Counted from the first letter of the stretch, positions 12,201 to 23,229 are shown. The stretch is DNA of 64,000 bases from Ctenosaura bakeri (GCA_948474755.1 CAOLHI010000247.1:620001-684000), one strand, 5' to 3'. Notes: a model not told the origin generated them from the sequence alone. A program made the numbers and translations.

Positions 12201-15200
12201 AAAGACGAAAACCGAAGGGGGAGTCCGAAAGAGAGGTCAAAGACAGTCCGAAAGTCCGTAAAAACCGTGAAAAACAGCAAGCCAAGCACGACGTGAGAGG
12301 AACAAACTAAAGAACCTTCCGTACGCGGCGGCGGACGAGAAAGAACTGAGGAGAGACCGTTGCTCGGCGGGAGGAGCATGCGCAGTACCGGCGTGGGGGA
12401 GGGGTTCCCGCCAAGCGAACAAGCTCTAGAAGTTTCCGAACGCTACCGCGCAGGCGCTAAAGCTCCTAGTGTATGAAGGCACAGAGACCACGAAGAAGAA
12501 CCACTGGTTCTACTGATTGATTCAGATAAAAATTATGACCTAATTGGTCATGCCCTTTCCTTCATTACTCACCAGCTGAATGGCAGTGATGTGCTTCTTC
12601 CACCATAGGTACTTGTGGAATGCAGGGCCAAGAGCTGACAGCCCATAGTAAAAGTACATTACCACATGTACCATAGTGTTTATCATAGCATGGAAGGAGC
12701 CCATTCCTCCTGTAGGACAATACAAAGAAAGAAAGTCAAACATAGATGTACAGTAAAATTTATAACCACCAAATAATAAGATTTGTTCACATGTTGTAAG
12801 AACTATTATACATATAAGGTAGCAAGAACGGATTCACCTGAGGCATCAGAGATCATAAATGTAGTAGTAACTACATAAATATTATCAGAAGTGTTGTTAC
12901 AATTTATAGCTTTTATTCAACCCATACTAAATTAAATCTAAAACTCCTAATAACTGCAATATGCATATACTCAACATTTTATAATATAAAAGTAGAATAT
13001 TTACAATATAGCCACTGTCAGTGCCTTAATACATATAGTCCTAGCTAGCCAGATGCACACCAACACATATAGGATTAAATTTCATTGTTATCAATTAGCG
13101 TAGGTCCAAAGAATTGATTGGTGAATCGTAAGCCCAGCATTATATAAATCCCATTGATTCAATGGGTCCCCTCTAGTTAGAACGAGCAATGGTAAGTCTA
13201 AGAGGATTTAATGTACCAATTTTAGATTAGAGATTATACTAGACATTTTATTAACAATCTTTTACAACAGAACCAATATTTCAAGATACTGTGACTGTAA
13301 GCTGAAGCTGCTTGAAATATTTCAGTCACACAATAAAAAAAGCAGACATAGCTTGAACATGTCTCTGCTTATGAAGTTATCCTAAGTCTTAGTTCTGGTC
13401 ATTCTAAAGGTCTGCACTGACTTCACAAGTTATCAGTTGGTTTTTACCAAATTTAAGTGTCTAGTCTCACCACATCACATCATAATTATATATTATCAGA
13501 GCTATGTTTGCTTGTACCTAAATGCTTTTGTTTTATTACACACAGCTCATATTTGTTTAGAGTACAGGGATTCAGGTTCTCCTAGTATGTCCTAGTTTGT
13601 CGCCTTGTAGAATGTATTACTGACAGGCAGAGACATCGTACTACTGATATTTGTAAGCTGCTCTAAGAGCCTTTTTCACTAAAGAATGTGATAAAAAACT
13701 TTAAATAAATTAGTACATTCATGGCCCTGCATGAATGTACTCCAACAATCTTCATGTACCTTGAGGTGCCACTGGATTCAGTAGGACTTGCATTGGAGTA
13801 GATATACACGTAACTGCACTAATTGTCTTTTAGGAATACCAACATGGATGTGTGTATTGTAGGAAATTCTACATTTATTTTTTCTTTTTCTTCAAAAGAA
13901 ACTATTGATCTACTATTTTTAAGCTACAGAAGAGTAACTGTGTGATGAAAATGCAGCTGCTAATGAACTTATTCTTGTGCTTTCTGCTTGTCAGAGTATT
14001 GAGTGGGTTTTGTTGTGAGTGCTATAATGCAATAGCTAAAATCTTAGTGGATGAGAGAAATTTCAGTTCCCACTCTTAATGGCTAACTAAGATCTGGAAG
14101 GTAGCAGAGATGTTATCATGTTTCTCATAACCTTGTTAAAGCAAAACTGAAAACTTTCATAGCAACTTTTCTTAATTTATTCACTTTGAGGAAATTCAAA
14201 GAAGATAAACATACATTTATTTGACAAGAAATTAAATGTGTGACTCCTTTTAATTTAGGAGCCCACTTATATATTATATGTTCTTCATACAGACATTTTT
14301 GAGATTCAAGACAGTCAGTGAAATGTTTATGCCCAAGTGGTGTTGTTACAGGCTTTCAAGTAGTTTTCCACTTATAGTGACCCTAAAGCGAACCTACCAG
14401 CAGCTTTGGCGGGGGAGGCTCAAGGCCACCAGTGCGTTTCCATAGCCAAATGGGAAATCGAACCCTTGTCTCCAGGGTCACAGTCCAATGCTGAAACCAC
14501 TACATCACACTTCTCTATGTCCATATTGTTCTACAATCATTATACATCCTGAATTATAAAATAAATTTCAAGAAAATGAACTAGAAGACATTTAACCTTA
14601 CTTCAAATATTGATGCCCTGGTTACACTCAGACTAGACTACAGTTAATCATTCTATATGGGGCTGTTTTTGAAGACACTACGGAAGTGTCAGTTGGTGCA
14701 GAATGGAACAGCCTGAAGGTTTGTGAGGACTAAACGTATGAAAAATATTATTCCAGTTTTATATCAGCCATGCTGGGTGCCTAATTTCCCCCAAACCCAA
14801 TTTAAAGTGCTAGTTTTGACCATTAAAACCCTAAACAGCTTAGGAAAAAGTTACATGGTAGATAATTTACACTGATATGAATCTGCCTATACCTTGAGAC
14901 TGGTCAAGATAAGGTAAAGATGTATCTATTTTTTTACTAATCCTGTTTTAGTATCTAGCTGAAACCAAAGTCACAAAGATTAGAAAGGCTACAGGTTTTT
15001 ATATGTGACTTCTTTTATGTCAGCAGATGGGTTCTAGCAGCTAGAAGCTACCATCAGTCCTGCTATCATCCCAGGTTTGCTTGGTGACGACACAGGAAAG
15101 AGCCTTCTCCATAGCTACTCCCACCCTCTGGAACTCCCTTCCATAGGAGGCTATCCTGGCCCGCTCCCTACTTTCCTTTTGCCGGCAAGCAAGCACGTTT

Positions 15201-18200
15201 CTGTTTAAGCAAGCCTTTAATGTATAAGTAGAAAGCTTCTTATTGGGATGTTTTATCTTTTTATAGTTTCGTGTGTTTTTAAAATGATTTTATATTGTTT
15301 TTATACAGTGATTTTAACTGTTTTTAAATTTCATTGGGAACATTTTTAACTGACTGTTTCTGGAAGCCACCTTGGGTCCCACTCTTGGAGAAAGGTAGCG
15401 TACAAATGCAATTAATCAATCAATCAAAGAGATACTCTGAGCTTGCTATGCCCTTCCCAGCATGCACTGTGTACTTCCCACTGCTTCCCTGAAACTATCC
15501 AGGGATCCTTTACACAATTAAGGCACTATAATTTCATTGTAATCGTCATGACTGCATGCATTCTATAGGATCCTGGAATATATAGTTTGGAGAGGCATTA
15601 GAGCTCTCTGGCAGAGAATTTTAAGTACCCTTCCCTAAATTGCAAATCGTAGAATTCCACAGGATGAAACCATGGCAATTAAAGAGGAATCAGAGCACCA
15701 TACAGTGGCCTCTCCACTTTCACAAGGGTTTGGGGTGCAGCACTCTCACTAAAGTGCAAAACTGCAAATAACAGTCCCCCACAATCCCCCTCCTATTCTC
15801 TTCCAGGGTTCCCCCTCCCATTCCCTTGCCTTCCGCATACCAGGGCCAAAGGCAAGGGAATGGGAATGGGATCTCCAGGGGGAGAAGGAAGGCTCGTGCA
15901 AGCGTTCCTGCTCATTCCCTTGTCTACTGCCTTGGCATGAGTTCTCAGGACTGGGGCCAAAGGCAAGGGAATAGGAGGGGGAGCTCCGGAGGTCAGAAGG
16001 AAGGCACACACATGCTTTTCCCCCAACCATTTCCTTGCGTTTTGTCTGGGCGTTTGCCTTCCTTCTCTGCTCCTGGCAAAACACAAGGGAATGGGAAGGA
16101 AAGAATGGGAGTACAGAAGGAATACACATACCTTGAGAATGATCAAATTTGCAAAGATCAAACCCATAAATGTGGCCAGAGGATTGTAGTTATTTAGTGT
16201 GGAAGGGCCTCAAGAAGCAAGAGTTAGCACAGAAGGCCCAATCCAGATAAGGAGGAACACATGGAGGTTTCTAAACACCTTGATGTATCACAATGCCAAG
16301 TACTGAGGTCTAGAATCCACAACTTCTGTTGGACATACATTATCTGGCATGCAGATTTTGCTCACAAGTATACTTGGACCAACTGTCATACTTAGCACCA
16401 GGGATTCCCCCCCCCAGATTAAGTCAGCAAAAAAGCTCTTTTGTGGTATATGGCACTGATCACTCCATTTTAAGCTACTGTTGTGTGGGTATCTTCTATA
16501 TTAAAGCTTGCTGACTACTTTTGGCACACTGAATTACAGTCATATATTGGCTTGTAAGGGGCTGGGTCATGGATGAGGAGTGTAATACTGTCCCCGCTAC
16601 ACCCCAAGACGAGATTGTAGGAACAGGAGATACTTATATAATTTAGGAAATATTGGAATATGACCATAAAGAGAAATAAGGCATGCATATTCATCAGCAG
16701 AAAAGTATGCAGTCACAGCATGTAAAGATATTCAGAGGATGAAAGTAGGGATAGATAGGATCCATGCTGCTTTGATCCATAAAAGAGTGTAAGAAAGCCA
16801 CACACTTGGGAATAATTTTACAGATCATGGTTTCTCATAAGATGGAGCCAAGCCCCAAATTACAGCCTTTCCCTAAATCTCACCTGGGCCAAACTTGACA
16901 CCCCACCACCAGCTCCAGGGTAGCACTGAATGATGGAATACGTGGAGGAAGGTCACCTGATCATTCTTCTTTCTTAGGATAAAGATCACCTGGAAATAAC
17001 AGTGAACTCTGAGAGATAAGCTTCTGGTTTTGGCCAATAGTATGACTGTGATACCTCTTTTACCTGGTGCTACCTCAGGATGTTAAGTAGAAGAAAACAA
17101 GAACTATGGGAGAAGCCCCAGGAAGTGATACTCAAATTATCCCTAGGCAGCCTCTTATAGTTCAGTTGAGATTACTAGAAGGGACACAGACACAAAAACT
17201 TATCTTCCTCCCCACGGAATACTGTATGTTAATTCCTAGTAACCATACCATATGGATAAGAATGACTGACTGGCCATCACCTTTTCTACAAGTAAGTAAA
17301 ATTTTTGAGGCTAGAACAAAAATACTCTACTTATAGCTCAATTAAAATACTACTACAAGGACAGGCAAGCTTTGAGAGTCCAGAGGCCAATTATTTTCCT
17401 GGGCCACATCTGCCCTCCTCTAAGCAATACCATTAATGGTCAAAAGTCAGCTTCCAGTCTTGTAAAACCCCTTTAGGGAGAGGAAGAAAGTGAGTGGTTA
17501 TGTTTGCTCTGAAAGGGAACTGCTGTGCCTGGAGGCTTTCAAGACTGAGATTCTCTCTTTTTAGCTAGAATATTTTTTTTCCCATGTGAAAGGTATCAGA
17601 GGGCTTGAGTTGCATGGGGATCATAGGTCCCAGCAGGTCCAGTTCTATACTTGAGGTTTGGAAGTAGCAAACAAGGCGGCAGGGGAGTCACTTACTGTGT
17701 CCATCAGTTCAATGAACTTTGAGAAGATAAAGAGCCAGGCCACACGAACCATCTGCCAAAAGACAAACCAGAAGTCACATGTCATCATCAGAGCTCCCTA
17801 TCTAATTTATCTCTTAACTCTTCTATTTCCCCCCTGCCACTTCTTTAACCCCAGTCCATCTCTCTGATTGGAGAATGCTCAATACAGTGTCCTCATAATT
17901 CCCAAGCTCATCCTTACACACACACATACACAAAGAAAAAATACACAGATGGGGAAACAAGATGGGGGGGAGGACAGAGCTTACTCGAAGGGCATTGGGA
18001 CTCTGAGAAGTGTCCACAGGGTCACACCTCCAAGTGTAACCAGCCAACCATGCTGCCATAAGGAACTACAAGAAAAAGAAGCAATTAGAGTACGCCATTC
18101 ATGCAGTTTTCGCCATTAATACATTTTCCCAATAATGCTATATTCACCAGCTGTGTTTAATGCTACTTTATTTTAGCGCAGATCTCTCTTTTAGGCTCTC

Positions 18201-20385
18201 CTATTATGAACAAACTCACAGCAAGTTTGTGGAATTCTCAGTTAAGTAATGGATACATTTGCTTACTGAGTAATTGTCAGCCCTCTGTATCCACAGATTC
18301 AACAAACCACAGCTCTAAGATATTTTTTAAAACCCCCAAAAGCAAACTTGATTTTGCCATGCACCAAGAACTACACTGATGTGTAGGCATTCCCTGTTGT
18401 AATTTCCCACCATTTCACAGATATTCAGTGTCTCTCTCTGGCACTTGTTAGAGTTGCTCACCATTTTTTGCAAGGGACACCATTTTACTATCCTACTCTA
18501 TATACTGGGACTTGAGTATCCACGGATTTTGGTATTCACAAAGTGGGGGAGTCCTGGAACCAAACTCCAGCAGATACCAAGGAACCACTGCATATATATA
18601 TAGTTGTCTTCTCATCTCTAGGATTGCAGCTGCCATATTTTTTATCCAAGCAAAGCACCTATAAATCCAGCTTCTACCATTAAGTCTAACAGTTTTATCT
18701 TACACCATGATACTAAAGTAATGGTAGTTCTTAAAACACGGTTCCTATGGCCTACTCTCTCTTCACTGAGTAACAATACCTGATGTCAAGGTTGTTTTTA
18801 AAAATATGACTGTGACATCCCAAATTTATTATTTGTACTGGGAAAAAGGTGTACATTTACAGCTATACATTCAAGAACTACTAAGTTGCATGTATTATGC
18901 CATTTAGCTTACGAGGCTACAAAGGAGACATAACATAGTCTCATAGCATGACATATTTATACACCATGTAGTTTGCAGAAACTGCAGAGTAGATTGTCTA
19001 TTGGGATTAAGCCTATTATCCTTCTGGTTTGGTTTCCTAATAAGAAATTTTTTTACTCATAGAACACACTACTCTCTCATCCTTTTTCAGAGTGTACAAT
19101 TAAGAAAGACTCTGAGGGCCTTTCATACTGTTATAGTGCTATTATTCCACTTTCAACATCCTGTGAAATTCTGGTGTTTGTAGTTTACTGAGGCCAAAGA
19201 GCTCTCTGGTTGAGAATTCTAAATGCCCTACCCTAAATTGCAAACCCCAGGATTCCATAGGATGTTGAAAGTGGAATCTTAGCACTTTAACGGTGTAGTC
19301 TGGAAAGACCCTAATTTTTGGAAAAACATTTCTTATATGTTTGAAGTCCTGAAATGCCCTGCCCAACAGAATTTTCCAGTCCAAATCTGTTAATTAGGAG
19401 TCTTGGGACATCTTTAGACATTTCAGAAAGTCAGGAAAAACAAGTACAAACTACGAACACTCTCATTTCTCTATGCTTGTAAGTCTTTTGCATACGGATA
19501 TTTATCCTATAGCTACAAAATGAGTTTCCCTGACTGTTGGAATATCCTTTAGCAGTCCTGGTTGTTGAAATATGCATTAGCTGTCAATTCTTTGTAACGC
19601 TGGAATATCATTACTCAGGATGGTACAGAATAATTTCTGGAGGCTTATCAGAGATTAATTAAATGCATATTACTAATCTTTTGAGAGCTAGGATTATGTT
19701 GTAAACTAGTTACAGACAAGATGACTTTTCTGGAATGTAACACACATCTCTCCTGCAAACAGCTCCTTCTGCACTCACAGTGTTTACATTTGCCAGAACA
19801 GAGATAAATATACCGAATATAAAAATACAGAAAAAGGTACCCTAAGCAATAATGGCCATACCACAGCACTGACAACTTAATCTAACAGAGCAAGAAAAAT
19901 TTACCTCACAGACCATGTAAATTGACAGTGCTACCATGGAGAAATTATAAACAATCATGAACTTCTTGAGGTTCATGGGCTTCCGGTTGGCCATGAGCCG
20001 TGGCCCAAGTGATAATACGAAGTAGACATAACTCAACAAGATACCAGTCATAAGCCAAGGTGAGCCCATAAGTGGATATGAGCCAATCCGGGGGTCTGCA
20101 GGAAAAAGAGAATTATTCAGACACATGTGTGCATGAAGTCTAACCCACAACCTCACTACTCTAGTATTAGCTGCTCAGTATATCTGGGGTGGGATTCAAG
20201 GATTTGAAGTGACAAGTATTTGTGACACCATGATGTGAGAAGGTAAGAGTCATGGGACAACTACCCACTGAGGATCCCAAGAGAAAAAATAGGTAGCATT
20301 TCTGTCATTTAGTTCTGTAGCACAAAGAGCCAAACTCACCTGCTCGCTTCATGAAGTCTTGATACATATTCACCAGTGAATCCAT
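5976..20385 (-). CDS. ELOVL1: ELOVL1, very-long-chain fatty acid elongase 1 (seven coding exons)
   Basis: ELOVL1 is the condensing enzyme (3-ketoacyl-CoA synthase) of the ER fatty-acid elongation cycle, acting on saturated and monounsaturated C20-C26 acyl-CoAs. Exons are 20340-20385, 19905-20095, 17985-18065, 17696-17752, 16884-16989, 12573-12709 and 5976-6221: 864 nt, 287 residues plus stop, close to the 279 of the human protein. Phases agree at all six junctions and all introns are GT-AG. Family signatures are present in order: KFIELMDT (KxxExxDT), HVFHH (HxxHH, the catalytic histidine box), [12 protein letters not shown] and TAIQLLQ (TxxQxxQ). The protein has several hydrophobic spans and ends KAKTN, a KxKxx-type ER-retrieval signal. 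The start is the first ATG, reading [16 protein letters not shown]. No frame break is seen in the exons, so the gene looks functional. A DIRS retrotransposon fills the last intron. Confidence 0.96.
6421..6606. repeat. DIRS copy 1 left inverted terminal repeat
   Basis: Starts GAACAGGTTGCTTACCTGTA, followed by a unique 40-bp tip. From 6463 it is a near-exact inverted match to 12342-12485. It contains a minus-strand splice-donor consensus CAG/GTAAGC at 6436/6435. Confidence 0.9.
6661..6757. repeat. DIRS copy 1 internal complementary region (circle-junction template)
   Basis: Bases 6661-6719 are the reverse complement of the left tip and 6720-6757 the reverse complement of the right tip. The two meet at 6719/6720 with no extra base. 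In DIRS1-type elements this region is thought to template completion of the ends and circle formation. Confidence 0.92.
6794..7836 (-). pseudogene. DIRS copy 1 tyrosine recombinase region (frameshifted)
   Basis: A tyrosine recombinase of DIRS elements, which integrates a circular DNA intermediate. The N-terminal SAM-like part ([20 protein letters not shown]) is fused in frame behind RNase H. A frameshift near 7555 then moves the catalytic part to another frame, 7462 down to 6794. Catalytic features seen are the first Arg in [13 protein letters not shown] (HxxR), ATWSQ and the tyrosine of FVRHYRLD. Ends at a stop near 6794, just before the internal complementary region. Compare copy 2, where the catalytic part is in one frame. 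Confidence 0.85.
7837..9700 (-). pseudogene. DIRS copy 1 reverse transcriptase-RNase H (-methyltransferase-like) region
   Basis: Reverse transcriptase motifs are in order: [31 protein letters not shown] (motif A), PFGLS, then after a frameshift near 9158 [13 protein letters not shown] (motif C, both Asp kept). RNase H follows with [34 protein letters not shown] and ADALSRD, giving the D-E-D-D pattern. After that comes [16 protein letters not shown] and [10 protein letters not shown], the segment of DIRS elements sometimes compared to phage Dam-type methyltransferases. From about 9150 to 7560 the frame is open without a stop and continues into the recombinase N-terminus. Confidence 0.87.
9718..12168 (-). 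pseudogene. DIRS copy 1 gag-like gene, several frameshifts
   Basis: Starts [20 protein letters not shown] at 12168 and runs into a Cys/His-rich knuckle (CVSCG, CLFCLG, CPIC). A Ser/Thr/Pro-rich stretch and a Lys-rich NLS-like run ([16 protein letters not shown]) follow, then a long Arg-Ser-rich segment. The C-terminal helical part includes [20 protein letters not shown] and [11 protein letters not shown], which resembles the domain shared with LAP2-alpha. At least four frame changes (near 11390, 10985, 10320 and 10005) break it. The stop is inferred at 9720-9718 from alignment with copy 2. Confidence 0.8.
12342..12500. repeat. DIRS copy 1 right inverted terminal repeat
   Basis: Inverted copy of the left repeat, with its own 15-20 bp tip ending CCACGAAGAAGAA at 12500. 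The tip is reproduced in the internal complementary region. This is the 5' end of the element and presumably carries its promoter. Confidence 0.9.
12573..12709 (-). CDS. ELOVL1: ELOVL1 coding exon 6 (137 bp)
   Basis: Acceptor TCCTACAG before GAGGAATGG; donor CAGCTG followed by GTGAGT. It encodes [29 protein letters not shown] and [11 protein letters not shown], holding the HxxMYxYY signature and the start of TxxQxxQ. Its donor is only 73 bp from the DIRS element that occupies the next intron. Confidence 0.95.
12710..14337 (-). other. ELOVL1 intron 5, AT-rich left part
   Basis: Intron sequence with no recognised gene. It has a small palindrome CCCATTGATTCAATGGG near 13150 and otherwise nothing I can name. 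Confidence 0.5.
14338..14520 (-). mobile_element. tRNA-derived lizard SINE in an ELOVL1 intron
   Basis: Read on the minus strand it begins with a tRNA-like head: GTGGTTTCAGCATTGGACTG is the A-box region and GGGTTCGATTTCCC near 14465 the B box. It ends in the body that reads CTTGAAAGCCTGTAACAACA. Same family as 2022-2237. The middle of the body is shortened. Confidence 0.8.
14614..15425 (+). mobile_element. L2 LINE 3' fragment
   Basis: Decayed coding remnants match the C-terminal part of L2 reverse transcriptase: a GTLQ-LVQNA-like segment near 14690, [15 protein letters not shown] around 14800, and PSPCLLG...[13 protein letters not shown] near 15090-15150. A 3' UTR-like tail ends in TGCAATTAATCAATCAATCA. 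5'-truncated and full of stops, so old. Confidence 0.75.
15515..15695. mobile_element. hAT-like MITE fragment
   Basis: Contains GGATCCTGGAATATATAGTT, GAGCTCTCTGGCAGAGAATT and CAGGATGAAACCATGGCAAT, hallmarks of a common squamate MITE. The internal blocks GAGCTCTCTGG and CCCTTCCCTAAATTGCAAA also occur at 19115-19312. Confidence 0.65.
15703..16186 (-). mobile_element. Tigger-like MITE carrying fold-back minisatellite units (short form)
   Basis: Flanked by TA at 15701-15702 and 16187-16188. Left end CAGTGGCCTCTCCAC; right end, reversed, CAATCCTCTGGCCAC. Read on the minus strand, both ends match the element at 40323-41210. The interior has about four arms of a motif based on CATTCCCTTGCCTTTTG and its complement CAAAGGCAAGGGAATG. 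Non-coding. Confidence 0.75.
16884..16989 (-). CDS. ELOVL1: ELOVL1 coding exon 5 with HxxHH box (106 bp)
   Basis: Acceptor TATTTCCAG; donor CCAG followed by GTGAGA. It encodes [14 protein letters not shown], then [24 protein letters not shown] is the histidine box essential for condensation. The exon ends in phase 1, one base into a Gly codon completed by the next exon. Confidence 0.95.
17696..17752 (-). CDS. ELOVL1: ELOVL1 coding exon 4 (57 bp)
   Basis: Acceptor TTTTGGCAG; donor ACA followed by GTAAGT. It encodes [19 protein letters not shown], including the KxxExxDT elongase signature. Phase 0 on both sides. Confidence 0.94.
17985..18065 (-). CDS. ELOVL1: ELOVL1 coding exon 3 (81 bp)
   Basis: Acceptor CTTGTAG; donor CTTCGA followed by GTAAGC. 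It encodes [20 protein letters not shown] and SPNALR, the luminal loop carrying the conserved WRCDPVD block of ELOVL1. Phase 0 on both sides. Confidence 0.93.
18275..18590 (+). mobile_element. Tigger-like MITE (MER2-like ends)
   Basis: Left end CAGCCCTCTGTATCCACAGA and right end reading AGCAGATACCAAGGAACCAC, with an internal GAGTATCCACGGATTTTGGT. These resemble the ends of pogo/Tigger-type non-autonomous elements. Sequence inside is unlike the 2774 and 37323 copies. Confidence 0.65.
19115..19312. mobile_element. MITE with spaced arms, relative of the palindromic elements
   Basis: Left arm contains CTGTTATAGTGCTATTATTC and CCACTTTCAACATCCT; right arm contains AGGATGTTGAAAGTGGAATC. Between them is a spacer with GAGCTCTCTGGTTGAGAATT. 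The arms correspond to those of the palindromes at 31842-32019 and 32929-33106, which lack this spacer. Confidence 0.7.
19905..20095 (-). CDS. ELOVL1: ELOVL1 coding exon 2 (191 bp)
   Basis: Acceptor CTGCAG before ACCCCC; donor GAG followed by GTAAAT. It encodes [13 protein letters not shown], then the first two membrane spans ([21 protein letters not shown] and the [16 protein letters not shown] region), which are the conserved N-terminal part of the ELO domain. One base from the preceding exon completes the Asp codon. Confidence 0.94.
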
Positions 20386-20407
20386 GGCTACAGTACTGGC
20401 AGCTGTT
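20340..20407 (-). CDS. ELOVL1: ELOVL1 exon with 5' UTR and start codon
   Basis: The ATG is at 20385-20383, with codons for [15 protein letters not shown]. The exon ends GCAG followed by GTGAGT, leaving one base of the next codon (phase 1). Upstream of the ATG, the minus strand has CTTGTACAG at 20417-20408, a good 3' splice site, so about 22 nt of 5' UTR lie in this exon and at least one non-coding exon must exist upstream. Confidence 0.9.
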
Positions 20408-21112
20408 CTGTACAAGAGGCAATATAGTAAGTCAGGTCACTAGGAATGAGACTAATGATGCTTAGCCCAAGTTCAGTCAGAGAATGCTTTTGCAAGACTG
20501 GCCATAGCCTAGAGAGTGCTATCAACTATCTTGATGAAATAAGCTATTCCCTGACTTCTCCTCAGCCTTGGTACTTTTGTCACTTTTATGAAAGCTTTCA
20601 GGAAATCCCTCAACTGCAAATGAGCTGCTCCTGCTATAACCAATTGGGGGTGGGGATGGGAGCAGGAAAAGAGATCATGTGTTTTTGAATACTTCCCCCT
20701 ATGAGGCCCCTAAATCCCTGGGATGCTTTGCTATGTCATCAGAATCAGTTGTAAAAGACAACTGTAGCATGGTATGTGCCAGCACAATAGGTATAAACCT
20801 GTTTAATCAAGTCACAATTTCAGTCTCAATCACAAAGCTCTGTGAACACAATTTCATTTCTATTTTTCATATGGAAAAGAAAAGAAGATCTCTGACAGTC
20901 CATGCTGCACAAACAAGTCACATGCCTTTTCCCAGAAGAAACAGGCAGACACAGTTTGCATGTACTCTATCTCCACTTTGTGGAAACCCTCAAATAGCAA
21001 CCATTAGCATCTAGCCTAGCTCTGCCTTCTTACTATCACTCTATGGAAACACTTCCACCAAATTGGTTATTTACCAGCAAGTGTAAGATAACCCTTCTTT
21101 TAAGGACTAGTT

Positions 21113-21361
21113 CAGGGGTGGGAATCATGTGACCCGTCAGTTATTGTTGGGTTGCAGTTCTCAGCGTTGTCATACATCTATTGGCTAGAGATGCTGACAG
21201 CTGCAGTTTATCAACATCTGGAGGGCTGCCTAAGTCCCAAGTGTGGCCCTCCAGATGATGCTGGACTGCAACTCATATGGGCACTACCCAATACAGCCAA
21301 TAGTGAAAAATGCTGGAAAATGCAGCCCAACAGCGTCTACAGGCAACACATGGTCCACCCT
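21113..21361. mobile_element. hAT-like MITE
   Basis: Begins CAGGGGTGGGAATCATGTGA and ends ACATGGTCCACCCTAA, imperfect terminal inverted repeats. Internal copies of CATCTGGAGGGCTGCC and GGCCCTCCAGATGATGC are inverted to one another. I could not find a clear 8-bp target duplication. Confidence 0.65.
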
Positions 21362-23229
21362 AACTTAGATGAAAGAGAGAAGACAATTTGCCAACAATAC
21401 ACAAAAGCCGAAGGGATGAAATAAGAGGTCACTTCTGACAGAGAAGCCACATTCCCTAAGCCATGGATAGGGAATGTGTGATGTCCAGAGGTTGGATTAA
21501 AAGTCCAATCAACCCTAAGCAGCACAATCAATGGTGAGACAATACAAGTTGCAGTTCAACAAGAATTTCCACATGTTTTCCATCTCTGTCTTAGCTTTAG
21601 CATCTCTTTAGGATTCATCTGATTAGGTGACGGTATTATCATGCTTCTGCCTCCTACATAAGAGATGTCTGGTTTCTGTATCCCAAGATTGTCATAGATA
21701 TCACCATCAGAAAAAGTACAGCTTTACTAAGTACAAGTTCTTACACATCAATGTTATTCCAGCATTGTTTATCATCAAATTTGGTACCTCTTACATGCAT
21801 GCACATGCCAAGTTTACCTTCTTATAAGCCTATAGCAGCTTTAAAAGCAGCAGGGAAAATTGCTAAACCAGATACCAAAGTTCTTAAAAGCTGATGGTAG
21901 TCTAGTCAAGTGCTGTCCTTTGCAAAGGCCTTATTTGTTCCATGTAGTTTGCTCATCAGCAGTAACAAAAACCAATTCTTTAAAACTACTATTAAGCATC
22001 TACTAAATATTCAAAATAATAAAAAAACCAAGAACAAAACCAGGAAGATTAAATAGCAAACATGTCTAGAGAATTCAAAGTCTTCCAACAGAAATTCCAC
22101 ACATTCTTTCACACAAGAAGGAGAATTTGCATGTGTTTCTTGCACCTTATTCCCCCCCCTTTTCTTTAAACAATTTAGGAGAACGAATGGAAAGAAAGAT
22201 ATTTGCCCAGAGTCTTGATTTTTCAAACCTTAACAGTGTTTTTAAAAAGAGTTTTGAAATATAGATAGAAAATAAAGCTTTTACATCCAGTCTCCCAAAA
22301 CATTGTATTTTATTTACAAAGAAGTCAAATTAATAAGCAGAATCAAGGTACAAGCAAACTGAAAAGGACAGCAGCCAATAGTCCAATAAAAGGTAAATTT
22401 AACAGAAGAGATAATATGTGATGTCTGTTCAATCAAAAATAAAAGGATAGTAATTTAGTATGGATAGCTGAAGTTTTTTAAAACATCTGGAAAATAGCAT
22501 TTAAATGACATTTTCCCAGTTATCCAGTTCCACAGACACAAACCTGCTATGGTTGGATGTCCTTTGTTTTTTTCTAATATTTCCCAAATATTCTTACACC
22601 CAAAGAAATAATTATATAACCCGCTGTACTTCAGAAAAATATTTAAGAATTCACCCTCAGAATTAACAGCAAGCCTTATAATTTCTCAATAAAAATAACA
22701 ATTTCCTGAAGGATATCAGTCTTTAGCTCTCTTTTGAAAGATGCCGTGGAGGCCAAAGTATGCCAAAAAGAACATGCTCATATAAAATCTGCTTAGACCT
22801 CCTCAGATTAAGTCCCATAACTTTGTTGCTGGTGAAAAGATGGCAGATAGCACCAGCATGTACCAAAACCCTTCATAAAAACAGGTACAGCACGGACACT
22901 GAAGTCAGCATCATTCTAAAGGAGCTAGTCTATTTTTCTTTTCAGGCACTATGACAGAATGAGACAAGAAAGTTCACAGAAAGGTAAAAGGAAGAGATCA
23001 TAACAGCATGCTCAGAGTTTAATGACGATCTGCCAATTCTGTTCTTGGTTTCTCTGACATTAGGAGAGGGCGGGACAACAGAACAGCCCTACAGTTATGG
23101 CACAGCCAGAAAGTTTATAGTTAACAGAATGTCTCCAATACGGGAAGATTTTTTCTGGCTCCAATGTGACAGTGAAGATAATGTTTTGGCAAATAAACTT
23201 TGGAAGAAATGGAGAAAAAGTATAATCTA

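Larger units (their letters stand above)
6421..12500 (-). mobile_element. DIRS-type YR retrotransposon, copy 1, in the last ELOVL1 intron
   Basis: A 6080-bp element with gag-like, reverse transcriptase-RNase H and tyrosine recombinase regions, all on the minus strand, in the sense direction of ELOVL1. The ends carry inverted repeats (6463-6606 against 12342-12485) of about 144 bp. The internal complementary region at 6661-6757 equals the right end joined to the left end, which defines the element borders to within about 3 bp (a shared GAA). There is no LTR, integrase or target duplication, as expected for DIRS. The sequence is strikingly CpG-rich beside the AT-rich flanks. Several frameshifts break gag and the RT and YR frames, so this copy is unlikely to encode full proteins. 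Copy 2 is at 45886-51979. Confidence 0.93.

Noticed and set aside
9847..12310. Numerous plus-strand open frames of 80-180 codons in the DIRS copies
   Set aside because: They are antisense shadows in GC-rich coding sequence. The recognisable domains are all on the minus strand.
15793..16197. Open frames of about 125 codons on both strands
   Set aside because: They lie wholly in the short fold-back MITE and reflect its repeats.
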